Shown here piece by piece: positions 52,955-61,154 of a stretch of 64,000 nt of DNA. The stretch is from Gammaproteobacteria bacterium (GTDB lineage: Bacteria > Pseudomonadota > Gammaproteobacteria > UBA6429 > Thiohalophilaceae), in assembly GCA_016125505.1 (NCBI GenBank), contig WGLP01000003.1, positions 689,911 through 753,910 on the forward strand. The letters run 5' to 3'. The notes beneath the pieces are model-generated. The model saw only the letters and a list, made by a program, of their open reading frames with translations, had not been told where the DNA came from and ran no database searches. Each line of letters begins with the position of its first letter. Position 1 is the stretch's first letter. The position numbers and the translations under genes were made by a program.

Positions 52955-53520
52955 TGCGTGTCCGCCAGCAACATGGTTTTACCCTGCTCGAACTGGTGGT
53001 GGTGATCATCATCATCTCGACTCTGCTGTATTTCGCCATCGACCGCCTGCTCAAACTGGAAGTGACTGCCGAGCGCGCGGCCATGACCCAGGTCATCGGC
53101 AATATCAACAGCGCCCTGGCCATGGTCATCAGTAAATACATCGTGGAAAACGATATCCCCGGACTCAACAAATACATCGATTCCAACCCCATGGACCTGC
53201 TGGCGCAGACCCCACCCAGCTATATCGGTAGCTATCACGGCAAACCCCAGCACATGGTCAAGGGCGTCAACTGGTATTACGACAGGGTCAGCCATGCCCT
53301 GGTCTATGTCACCGGTAGTCCGGAATATCTGCGCTCCGACGGGCCGGAAAAAAGTGTGATAAACCTCAAGATCATCCCGGTCTATGACGATAATAACCAC
53401 AATGGACGGTTCGATACCGGTGATACCCTCGTGGGCCTCAAGCTAGCCGCCACCGCCCCCTATCACTGGTACAACCAACCGTTAGATCCGGCCGACTTCA
53501 CCGCTTCGGCCACGCGTTAA
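52954..53520 (+). CDS. Prepilin-type protein (MshB/MshF position)
   Basis: A 188-residue type IV prepilin-like protein: a short basic leader, cleavage site HG-FTLLELVVV with Glu at mature position 5, a hydrophobic helix to about residue 32, then a globular domain. IIPVYDDNNHNGRFDTGDTL resembles an EF-hand-like Asp/Asn-rich calcium loop. By position it could be MshF or MshB, but the length and calcium-like loop do not settle which, so I leave the symbol empty. It starts in overlap with mshG (TAATG) and precedes the major pilin gene by 19 bp. Confidence 0.85.
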   Translation: MRVRQQHGFTLLELVVVIIIISTLLYFAIDRLLKLEVTAERAAMTQVIGNINSALAMVISKYIVENDIPGLNKYIDSNPMDLLAQTPPSYIGSYHGKPQHMVKGVNWYYDRVSHALVYVTGSPEYLRSDGPEKSVINLKIIPVYDDNNHNGRFDTGDTLVGLKLAATAPYHWYNQPLDPADFTASATR

Positions 53521-53539
53521 AGTAAAGAGGAAAACGAAA

Positions 53540-54010
53540 ATGAACAAACAAGCAGGTTTTACTCTGGTCGAGCTGGTCGTTGTGATCGTGGTTCTTGGCC
53601 TCCTTGCCGCCACCGCCTTGCCGAAATTTATCAATGTGACCAATAATGCGCGCACCGCGAGCGTTCAGGGTGTCGCGGGTGGGCTGCGTTCCGCTGTATC
53701 GCTGGCGCGTTCACAATATGTGCTCAATGGCAGTAACACTGCAACTAACGTCGTGATGGATGCATCAAATGTAACCGTGCTGGCGGAAGGCAGTCCTGCG
53801 ACCGGCCATGGCGGTCGTCCCATCGCACCACCGGATAATACAACCCAAACCGGTATTCGCGCGGCAATGCCTGACCCGGATGGTTACACAATTACATCAA
53901 ATGGTACTGTAACGACGTATACACCAAGCGGTGGTAACACAACAAACTGCAGGGTGACATATACGCCTGCCAATGACCCGCCCGTTGATGCACAAGTAGG
54001 TGGATGTTAA
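53540..54010 (+). CDS. mshA: MSHA major pilin-like protein MshA
   Basis: A 156-residue type IV prepilin: leader MNKQAG, cleavage before FTLVELVVVIVVLGLLAATA, Glu5, an N-terminal helix, then a Thr/Asn/Gly-rich globular domain. Two cysteines near the end (NCRVTYT and the last residue Cys) should form the C-terminal disulfide loop typical of major pilins. AGAGGAAAACGAAA is a strong ribosome binding site, the best in this operon, and a rho-independent terminator follows the gene, both fitting a highly expressed major subunit. Confidence 0.9.
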   Translation: MNKQAGFTLVELVVVIVVLGLLAATALPKFINVTNNARTASVQGVAGGLRSAVSLARSQYVLNGSNTATNVVMDASNVTVLAEGSPATGHGGRPIAPPDNTTQTGIRAAMPDPDGYTITSNGTVTTYTPSGGNTTNCRVTYTPANDPPVDAQVGGC

Positions 54011-54034
54011 GGACAGTTTGTAACAAAGTACCAT

Positions 54035-54059
54035 GGGCGGCTTTATGCCGCCCTTTTTG
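54035..54059 (+). terminator. Terminator/attenuator after mshA
   Basis: GGGCGGC-TTTAT-GCCGCCC followed by TTTTTG. It lies 24 bp after the mshA stop and just before the mshC start, so partial termination would give abundant pilin and fewer minor pilins. Confidence 0.88.
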
Positions 54060-54077
54060 TTTCAAAAACCAAAAAAA

Positions 54078-54506
54078 ATGAACGTTAGTAAAACACAGCA
54101 TGGCTTTACCCTGGTCGAACTGATCACGGTGATTGTCATCCTGGGATTTATATCCGTCGCCGTGATTCCGCGCTTTTTGCAATCGAGCAGTTTCGAGGCG
54201 CGCAGCGCACAGGATCAACTCATCAGTGCGGCCCGCCAGGCGCAACAGCTGGCCATGAGCAAGGCCGTCGGCGCCAACGTGCAACTGATCACCGACAACA
54301 GCAATCATCGTATTCGCATCAGTTATACCGAAAGCGGCACACAGACCATCGACACCGCTATTCCCAGTGCGGTCAGCATCAGTAACCAGACGCTCTCTTT
54401 TAACAAGCGCGGCGATCTCAGCAGCGGCAGCGCCGTGGATATCAGCGTCAATAGCGGTGCACACACCGTGCGCATCGAGTCATCGGGGTATGCCCATGCG
54501 CTCTAG
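54078..54506 (+). CDS. mshC: Minor pseudopilin MshC-like
   Basis: A 142-residue prepilin: leader MNVSKTQHG, then FTLVELITVIVILGFISVAV with Glu5, and a small C-terminal domain (VQLITDNSNHRIRISYTESG). GspH-like shape. It probably belongs to the tip or initiation complex with MshD, MshO and MshP. The ATG after the A-rich AAAAAAAATG stretch is chosen; the preceding frame runs through the terminator. Its stop overlaps the mshD start by 11 bases. Confidence 0.85.
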   Translation: MNVSKTQHGFTLVELITVIVILGFISVAVIPRFLQSSSFEARSAQDQLISAARQAQQLAMSKAVGANVQLITDNSNHRIRISYTESGTQTIDTAIPSAVSISNQTLSFNKRGDLSSGSAVDISVNSGAHTVRIESSGYAHAL

Positions 54507-55014
54507 GTGCCAGGGCTTCACACTGATCGAACTGGTGGTGCTGATCGTGGTGCTGGGTCTGGCGCTCACCGGCGTGACGCTCGTCATCAATCACGTCGTG
54601 CAGAAAAGTCCCGAGGCGCTGGTGCAAACCCGCGCCATGGACCTGGCGCAATCCTACCTGGAAGAGATCCTGCAAAAGCGCTTCGATGAGAATACCGGCC
54701 AGGGCGGCATACCGCGTTGCGACTCCACCGATACCAACGCCCTTGCCTGCAGCAACACACTCGGCCCCGACAGTGAATCCCGCAACCAGTTCGACGACGT
54801 CGACGACTACAACGGCGTCAACGATCAGCCGCCGGTAACAGCTACCGGCACCGTAGTGAATAACTATGACGGCTACCGCGTGCAGGTGAGCGTCAGCTAT
54901 GCCGGTACGGAACTCGGCTACAGCGACAACCGCCGCGCCAAACGCATCACCGTCAGCGTCACCACACCGCTGGGCAATGTGATCCCCGTCAGCGCATACC
55001 GGGTGAATTACTGA
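54496..55014 (+). CDS. mshD: Minor pseudopilin MshD-like
   Basis: A 172-residue prepilin: MRSRCQG then FTLIELVVLIVVLGLALTGV, with Glu5. It has Asp/Asn-rich stretches (FDDVDDYNGVND) that could bind calcium and a cysteine pair (RCDS ... ACSN). GspI-like by size. Overlap with mshC and TGATG coupling to mshO. ATG at 54490 is an alternative start two codons earlier. Confidence 0.85.
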   Translation: MRSRCQGFTLIELVVLIVVLGLALTGVTLVINHVVQKSPEALVQTRAMDLAQSYLEEILQKRFDENTGQGGIPRCDSTDTNALACSNTLGPDSESRNQFDDVDDYNGVNDQPPVTATGTVVNNYDGYRVQVSVSYAGTELGYSDNRRAKRITVSVTTPLGNVIPVSAYRVNY

Positions 55015-55799
55015 TGCGCAGCGCAAGGCAACAGGGCTTCAATCTCATCGAGCTGGTGGTGACCATCACCGTCATCGGTATCATCATGGCCGGCACACTG
55101 GCTTACGTGACGAACAGTGTCACGGCGTATACCGCCACGGCGCGCCGCGATCAGCTGACGAGCCTCGGCCGCACCGCCGTCGAGAAGGTGGCACGCGAGC
55201 TGCGCGCCGCCCTGCCCAACAGCGTGCGCGTGAATAATAACTGTATCGAGTTTTTCCCCACGCTCGGCGGCTCGATTTACCAGACGCTGCCGGTGGATAC
55301 CGCTGCCGCGTCTTTCACCGCTGTGGATTTTTCCTTGCTCGGTTCCAGCGGTACGGATTACGTCGTGGTTTACCCGTACGATGCCGCCGCACTGTATGCA
55401 GCGGCCAATCCCGGTCCGCTGGTCGCTTATAGTGGCAAGGCGGGTAGTCCAACCGCGACGGTGAGCCTGGCGGCGGCACATCAATTTTCACACCAGGCCC
55501 CGCAACGCCGGTTTTATGTAGTGAGCGCACCGGTGAGTTACTGCATCGTGGGCACGGATCTGCTGCGCTATCAGAATTACGGTATCCATGCCGTACAGAG
55601 CGCACCTCCCGGCGGGGGCAGCAGCACGCTGCTTGCGCAGGACATTCAAACCAGCGATGGCGTCGTAACCGTGACCCCTTTCACCTACACACCCGGCACA
55701 CTGCGTCGCAGTGGTGTGATCGCACTGGACTTTCGCTTTTTGATCGGCGGCGAGTGGATCAGGCTCACGCATGAGGTACACATCCAGAATGTGTTATAG
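55014..55799 (+). CDS. mshO: Minor pseudopilin MshO-like
   Basis: A 261-residue GspJ-like prepilin: MRSARQQG then FNLIELVVTITVIGIIMAGT. The cleavage site has Phe-Asn and Glu5. The globular part ends EWIRLTHEVHIQNVL, as common in MshO/GspJ. It likely joins the pilus-tip complex. The start overlaps mshD (TGATG), the stop overlaps mshP by 11 bases. Confidence 0.87.
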   Translation: MRSARQQGFNLIELVVTITVIGIIMAGTLAYVTNSVTAYTATARRDQLTSLGRTAVEKVARELRAALPNSVRVNNNCIEFFPTLGGSIYQTLPVDTAAASFTAVDFSLLGSSGTDYVVVYPYDAAALYAAANPGPLVAYSGKAGSPTATVSLAAAHQFSHQAPQRRFYVVSAPVSYCIVGTDLLRYQNYGIHAVQSAPPGGGSSTLLAQDIQTSDGVVTVTPFTYTPGTLRRSGVIALDFRFLIGGEWIRLTHEVHIQNVL

Positions 55800-56193
55800 G
55801 CAGCAACAACGCGGATTCGCCTTGCCCGTCGCGGTGTTTATCATCGTGATCATGGCCCTGCTCGGCGCCGCCATGGTCGGCATCATGCAGAGCGGTCAGC
55901 AAGGTGTCGCCACCGCCGTCCTGTCGACACGCGCCTTTTTCGCTGCCGACACTGGCGCGCAACAGGCGCTGGCGAATCTGTTTCCGTTGGACGGCAGCGC
56001 CGCCAGTTGTCCGGCGAGTTATCCTGCCGTCAATTACAATACCAGCGGCATGACAGGCTGCTCCGCCGCGGTCACCTGCAGCAGTGTCGTCGTCGGGAGC
56101 AAAACCTATTACACCTTGACCAGTACTGGCACCTGCGTCATCAGTGGCGAGCGCGCCGTACGCCAGATGGAATTGCGGGCGGTGTCACCATGA
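55789..56193 (+). CDS. mshP: MshP-like protein (GspK/PilX-type)
   Basis: A 134-residue protein: MCYRQQQRG then FALPVAVFIIVIMALLGAAM, a PilX/MshP-type start lacking the usual Glu5, with two cysteine pairs later (SCPAS, GCSAAVTCSS, TCVIS). Loss of Glu5 is typical for tip proteins of this group. ATG at 55771 is an alternative start inside mshO. It ends in ATGA overlap with mshQ. Confidence 0.85.
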   Translation: MCYRQQQRGFALPVAVFIIVIMALLGAAMVGIMQSGQQGVATAVLSTRAFFAADTGAQQALANLFPLDGSAASCPASYPAVNYNTSGMTGCSAAVTCSSVVVGSKTYYTLTSTGTCVISGERAVRQMELRAVSP

Positions 56194-59100
56194 TCAGCAG
56201 GCGCCGTGCATACTGGTTGTTGTGTCTGCTGTGTTGCCTGTGCCTGACGCAAAACAGCTTCGCCGCCAGTTATAGCGTCAGCAGCGACACATATAACTGG
56301 ATCGATCCGGCAACGCATACCGATGCGCTATGGACAGCCGTCAGTGGCGGCCCCGCCAACGAATGTTCCGGACCCTCCGCCGCCGTTGACGATGATATTA
56401 CCCAGGCGCTCAACCTCGGTTTCACGTTTAATTTCGCAGGCACCAATTTCACCAGCGTGCGCATCCAGTCCAACGGTCGCCTGCAGTTCGTCAGCACCTT
56501 CTGTGGGTACGGTACTCAAAGCAACGGCAATCCTCGCACGTACCCCTATCCCATGCCGGACTCGCGCCTGACCTACACCATGCGCGTGTATGGCGCGGAT
56601 ATTGATCCGAGCCTGGGGAGCGGGCGAGTGAGTTATGCCAGTCTGGGCACGGCACCAAACCGTTATTTCGTGGTGACCTGGACCAACGTCAAAGAATGGA
56701 GTGCAGGGTCCAGTCTGTTTAACCTGCAGGTCATCCTGTATGAAAACGGCAGCTTCAAATATCAATTCGGCAGTATCAGCAATCCCGCCAACGGTCACGC
56801 GCAAATCGGCTGGGAGGCGAGTATCGATGATTACGCCATGTATCCGTACAGTGATGTCACGGCCCTGCAGAATACCGCGATACGTTTTAGCGCACATACA
56901 CCGGCGCCACTCGCCTACTACAATCTCGATGAACAGCAGTGGTCGAATTCCGCGGGCGAGATCCGCGACAGCAGTGGTAACGGACATAACGGCACGGCCA
57001 TCGGCTCCGCGCAAACCGTTAATCCCGGCTACGTGTGCAGGGGCGGACGGATCAGCGGCAACAACCAGGCCATCGACACCGGCGTCAACGTGACTAACAC
57101 ACTGGGTCCGCGTGGTACCATTACCTTCTGGTTCAACAGCGCCTCCAACTGGAGTTCCGGCAACGCCATGCTCGCCGATGCCTCGCGCAACCTGGGTAAC
57201 GGCAATGCCGACAAATTCTTTTTCCTGAGTAAAGAGAGTGGTGGCAATCTCAATTTTGTGCTGGAAGACAGTAACGATACCAGTGTGACAGTCACCACCG
57301 GTAACAACAATTATGCCTCAGGCACCTGGCACCACATCGCCATCACCTGGGACCTGTACGAGAGCGCCGATTATCTGCAGATCTATATCGACGGTAACCG
57401 CATCGCCACCAGCCGGGGCGATACCACCGCACCGCTGAACATCCAGGATGCCCTGGGCTCACTCAATAGTCTTTATTTCGGCGGTAACCGCGACAACGGC
57501 CTGGGTGGAGGAGGTTATACCAACAGTGCGGGTGACGGCACTTACGATGAGATTTATTTATTTAAAGAAGTCCTTTCCTCCACTGAAATTACCAATAACC
57601 TGAACGCCACCCACGCCTGCCTGCTGGGCCAGTGGAATATGGATCAATCCGGCTGGAACGGCACCACCAATGAGGTCGTGGACAGTTCAGGCAACGGCCA
57701 CGACGGCACGGCGATGAATGGCGCCACCACCAGCACCATGAGCCCGGCGAAACCTGGCAGCCCTGGCACCTGCGCTTACGGCACCTTCGACGGCAACAAC
57801 GACTATGTTGCCTTGAATAATTTTCCCAACCTGACCGAGAGCTTCACCATCACGGCCTGGATCCGGCCCAATCGTATCAGCGGGGATCAACGCATCTTCG
57901 CCGACGACGAACACAACAGCGGGGGTTATGCCCTGAGCCTGGGCGATGGCGGTGACGGGCGATTGCGTTTCTTCTCGCGCAACGCCAATCCCGTCAGCCT
58001 CGATTCCGGCGCCGTGATCAGCGCCGGTACCTGGTATCACATCGCCGCCGTGTACGATGCGGTGGCACACACCCGTCAGCTCTTCGTTAATGGCGTCGCG
58101 GTCACTACTGCACAAACCTTTACCGGCACCTGGGGGACGGACAGCGGCATCACCAGCATCGGTGGCGAAACCAACAACGCCGGCTCGGAGGCCGTCGCAC
58201 GCTGGCGCTTCAATGGCGGTATCGACGAGGTGCGGGTCTTCGCACGTGCGATGGACGCCGCTGACATTACCACGGTCATGAACGATACGCGCCCCTGCGC
58301 CTTTACCTTTGACCACTTGCAGATCGAACACGACGGCACTGCACTGACCTGCCAGCCGGAGACCGTCACTGTGCGCGCCTGTGTCGATGCCAACTGCAAT
58401 AGCGAATACACCGGCGATGTTACCGTGACACTGACGCCTTCCGGATGGACAGGCGGCAACACACAAGTTGTGAGCGGTGGGCATGCGGATTTTGTCTTGC
58501 CGCACACCACGGCGGGCGCTGTCACCCTTGGCATCAGTACACCCTCGCCCAATCCCGCTAACGGTGTGCAGTGCCTGAATACATCGAGTGGCCTCAACGA
58601 CTGCACGCTCGTCTATCATGACAGCGGCTTTATTTACAGTGTACCGACGCAGACATCCTGTGCCGCGTCGAACACGATCACGGTTAGCGCAGTAAGACTT
58701 GATAACACTACGCAACAGTGTGCGCCCGCATTTGTCAGTCAGACACGCAACGTGAATTTTTCCCTGGCGTACAGCCAGCCCAATTCCGGCACCAAGCCGC
58801 TGAACCTGAACTATGGCGGCACCAATTACAATGTCACCACCGGTGGCGTCTCTGTGCCGATGACATTTAACAGCAGCGGCCAGGCCGCTATACAACTCAC
58901 GTATAGCGATGCCGGCCAGATCAACCTCAATTCTCAATATACCGGCAGCGCAGGCACGGGTGATGCCGGTCTGGTCATGAACGGCAGTGCAGCCTTCGTC
59001 ACCAAACCTGCCAAGCTGTATGTCTACAGTGATGACCCTAATAACGCCTGCACACCGGCTGACCCTTCGTGTAGCGCCTTCGTTCACGCCGGCGCACCGT

Positions 59101-60434
59101 TTAATCTGAAAATTCGTGCTGCCTGCGCCGACAACACGGTCACACCGAATTTTCAACTCAATGGTTTGACGCTGACGCATACCAATATCGCGCCGGCCAT
59201 CAGCCAGGGCACGATTGCCGTATCCAGCTTTAATATCGCAGCCGGGGATAACGGCGAACACGTGATCAGTAACCAGAGCGTCTCCGAGGTCGGCGCCTTT
59301 ACGTTTACTGCGGCTGTCCCGGTCGCAGGTTATTTTGGTGAACCCATCGGCGACACGGCGAGCAATACCAGTGCCTACATCGGCCGCTTTACACCCGATC
59401 ATTTTTGTGTGACCAACATCGCCCTCACGAATCGCACCGACAGTCATACCGCTAGCGGCTGCAGCGATACGTTTTCTTATCTCGATGAGGAATTCACACA
59501 GGACAGCACGCTTACGGCTCAAGCATTCGGTACGGCCTGCAACGGCAGCGGGATTACCACAAATTACAGTGGTGGCTGGAGCCGGTTCAGCAATCCATTT
59601 GTTAAAGCCACAAGCGCCGGTAACGAGGCGGGCAAGTGGAATTACGCGGCGGCGAATGACCCGACCGGGACACCGACCGATCTCAGTGCGCGCATACAGG
59701 TCAACACCAGTACCAGCACCGGCAGCTTCAGCAATGGCCAGGCCAGCCTGACCACCCACATGAAAATTTCGCGTGCGGGTTCCGCACCGGCTTACACGGC
59801 AGAGACGCCGTTTATGAGCGTACACATCGGGCTCAATCCCGTTGATAACGACAACATCGGGCTTGCGGCAACGAACCTGACCATCAATGGACAGACATAT
59901 TATGATGGCGGGACCACGGCCTTGTATTTCGGCCGCCTCATTGCAGAGAATGCATACGGCTCCAATGATCAGAACACTCCGCTGGATATGTATGCCCGCA
60001 CCGAATACTGCAATGCGATCAGCGGTAGTAGCTGCACCAACTGGCAGATCAAAAGCAATGATAGTTGCACGCTCTATAACATCAGCCCGCCTGCCGATAC
60101 CGCGCTTGGCTTAAGTTCGGCTAACGATGGCGCGGGCGGTTACTATCAACGTGCCAGTGCCTCAACGAGTTCAAGTGTATTCAACTTCAACGACACCGGG
60201 AGCGCGCCTGACTACGCCCGCGTCCATGTACCGGATAGCTTCGGCCACAGCGCCGGCTGGCGGCTCTTCTATATTGGTGGCGGTGACGGTGGCGATTACA
60301 CCATACCGTTTCGCTTCCCGTTTAACACCGACCCGACCCAACACCCTTATTTATTACATCAGGATGGCGTCGCTTCCTTTGGCCAGTTCCGCGGTGATGA
60401 CCGCATCATCTACTGGCGCGAAATTCTCGAGTAA
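56190..60434 (+). CDS. mshQ: MshQ-like giant LamG/DUF6701 protein
   Basis: A 1414-residue exported protein: signal peptide (YWLLCLLCCLCLTQNSFAA), an N-terminal beta domain (30-235), two LamG/concanavalin-like domains (about 240-460 and 476-710; each with D-S-S-G-N-G-H-(N/D)-G-T), and a long C-terminal DUF6701 region (711-1414) rich in Asn, Thr, Ser, with Cys pairs. MshQ ends msh operons in Shewanella and Vibrio relatives and is thought to be an adhesin or tip-associated. The LamG domains suggest glycan or protein binding. The start overlaps mshP (ATGA); a longer frame (56007) is only the mshP region read in another phase. Confidence 0.88.
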   Translation: MISRRRAYWLLCLLCCLCLTQNSFAASYSVSSDTYNWIDPATHTDALWTAVSGGPANECSGPSAAVDDDITQALNLGFTFNFAGTNFTSVRIQSNGRLQFVSTFCGYGTQSNGNPRTYPYPMPDSRLTYTMRVYGADIDPSLGSGRVSYASLGTAPNRYFVVTWTNVKEWSAGSSLFNLQVILYENGSFKYQFGSISNPANGHAQIGWEASIDDYAMYPYSDVTALQNTAIRFSAHTPAPLAYYNLDEQQWSNSAGEIRDSSGNGHNGTAIGSAQTVNPGYVCRGGRISGNNQAIDTGVNVTNTLGPRGTITFWFNSASNWSSGNAMLADASRNLGNGNADKFFFLSKESGGNLNFVLEDSNDTSVTVTTGNNNYASGTWHHIAITWDLYESADYLQIYIDGNRIATSRGDTTAPLNIQDALGSLNSLYFGGNRDNGLGGGGYTNSAGDGTYDEIYLFKEVLSSTEITNNLNATHACLLGQWNMDQSGWNGTTNEVVDSSGNGHDGTAMNGATTSTMSPAKPGSPGTCAYGTFDGNNDYVALNNFPNLTESFTITAWIRPNRISGDQRIFADDEHNSGGYALSLGDGGDGRLRFFSRNANPVSLDSGAVISAGTWYHIAAVYDAVAHTRQLFVNGVAVTTAQTFTGTWGTDSGITSIGGETNNAGSEAVARWRFNGGIDEVRVFARAMDAADITTVMNDTRPCAFTFDHLQIEHDGTALTCQPETVTVRACVDANCNSEYTGDVTVTLTPSGWTGGNTQVVSGGHADFVLPHTTAGAVTLGISTPSPNPANGVQCLNTSSGLNDCTLVYHDSGFIYSVPTQTSCAASNTITVSAVRLDNTTQQCAPAFVSQTRNVNFSLAYSQPNSGTKPLNLNYGGTNYNVTTGGVSVPMTFNSSGQAAIQLTYSDAGQINLNSQYTGSAGTGDAGLVMNGSAAFVTKPAKLYVYSDDPNNACTPADPSCSAFVHAGAPFNLKIRAACADNTVTPNFQLNGLTLTHTNIAPAISQGTIAVSSFNIAAGDNGEHVISNQSVSEVGAFTFTAAVPVAGYFGEPIGDTASNTSAYIGRFTPDHFCVTNIALTNRTDSHTASGCSDTFSYLDEEFTQDSTLTAQAFGTACNGSGITTNYSGGWSRFSNPFVKATSAGNEAGKWNYAAANDPTGTPTDLSARIQVNTSTSTGSFSNGQASLTTHMKISRAGSAPAYTAETPFMSVHIGLNPVDNDNIGLAATNLTINGQTYYDGGTTALYFGRLIAENAYGSNDQNTPLDMYARTEYCNAISGSSCTNWQIKSNDSCTLYNISPPADTALGLSSANDGAGGYYQRASASTSSSVFNFNDTGSAPDYARVHVPDSFGHSAGWRLFYIGGGDGGDYTIPFRFPFNTDPTQHPYLLHQDGVASFGQFRGDDRIIYWREILE

Positions 60435-60709
60435 CGCCAAACCCTGTCGCAAAAACATTCGCTAGCAGCCGTGACTCCATTGACTGTTTCCGTCTGCAGG
60501 CGTATCTCTATACCCGAATAAGTTGTGAACTACATCACATATAAATCGAAGACAACAATCTTAATTAGATTTTGCTTAATTCGATTTTCTGTTTATCACC
60601 ATGTAAAACTTTCACTGTAACAAATCAGTAACTGTGTGTTTTGCTATGGGCAATGGCAGCACCCTTTGCCAATGCCAGATCTATTTCATTACCGAGGAGA
60701 ATTATTTCA

Positions 60710-60928
60710 ATGATTAAGCAATTCGCTAAACTGCTGATTGTCGCCAGCGCCCTGAGCTTTGCCGCTATGCCGGCTATTTCTTCTGCCAAGACCCCTACCT
60801 GTGCACATGAAGCCAAGGAAAAGGGCCTGAAGGGCAAAGAAGCTAAAGAATTCATCAAAGAATGCAAAGAAAAGCGCAAGCACATGAAGGCTGAGAAGAA
60901 AGCTGAGAAAAAAGAAGAGAAGAAATAA
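60710..60928 (+). CDS. PsiF-repeat small secreted protein
   Basis: A 72-residue protein: signal peptide (MIKQFAKLLIVASALSFAAM, cleavage near SSA-KT) then a PsiF-type motif TCAHEAKEKGLKGKEAKEFI-KEC and a Lys/Glu-rich tail. PsiF-like proteins are periplasmic and phosphate-starvation-linked in E. coli, but function is unknown. GAGGAG lies 10 bp before the chosen ATG; a longer frame starting at 60641 lacks one. A clear terminator follows. The 275 bp before it hold an AT-rich stretch that must contain its promoter; no phosphate box was recognised. Confidence 0.85.
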   Translation: MIKQFAKLLIVASALSFAAMPAISSAKTPTCAHEAKEKGLKGKEAKEFIKECKEKRKHMKAEKKAEKKEEKK

Positions 60929-60975
60929 TCTCATCGGTATTCAGAATCAGAAAAATTTAGAAATTTCACTACTAT

Positions 60976-61003
60976 AAGCCCTGCGAAAGCAGGGCTTTTT
61001 TTT
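60976..61003 (+). terminator. Rho-independent terminator after the PsiF-like gene
   Basis: AAGCCCTGC-GAAA-GCAGGGCTT followed by a T-run: a 9-bp stem with a stable GAAA tetraloop. Confidence 0.93.
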
Positions 61004-61154
61004 GAACCAGTTCCAGTTTTTTGTCTGTTCTCTTCGGCTACCCTTTTTATATACTGCATGGATAGTAAAAAACCACGCTAAGCTACGTATTCCGTCATCG
61101 GCCCTCATTCATTCCTCAGGGTGAGGCTGAGCAGCGTTGATTCGAAGGGGGAAC

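Noticed and set aside
57687..59825. 712-codon open frame antisense to mshQ
   Set aside because: The sense strand encodes LamG and DUF6701 regions; the antisense product is Arg/Gly/Val-rich with no family resemblance.
60652..60668. Sigma-54-like sequence TGGCAGCACCCTTTGC upstream of the PsiF-like gene
   Set aside because: The spacing between GG and GC is one base too long, and RpoN promoters tolerate no such change.
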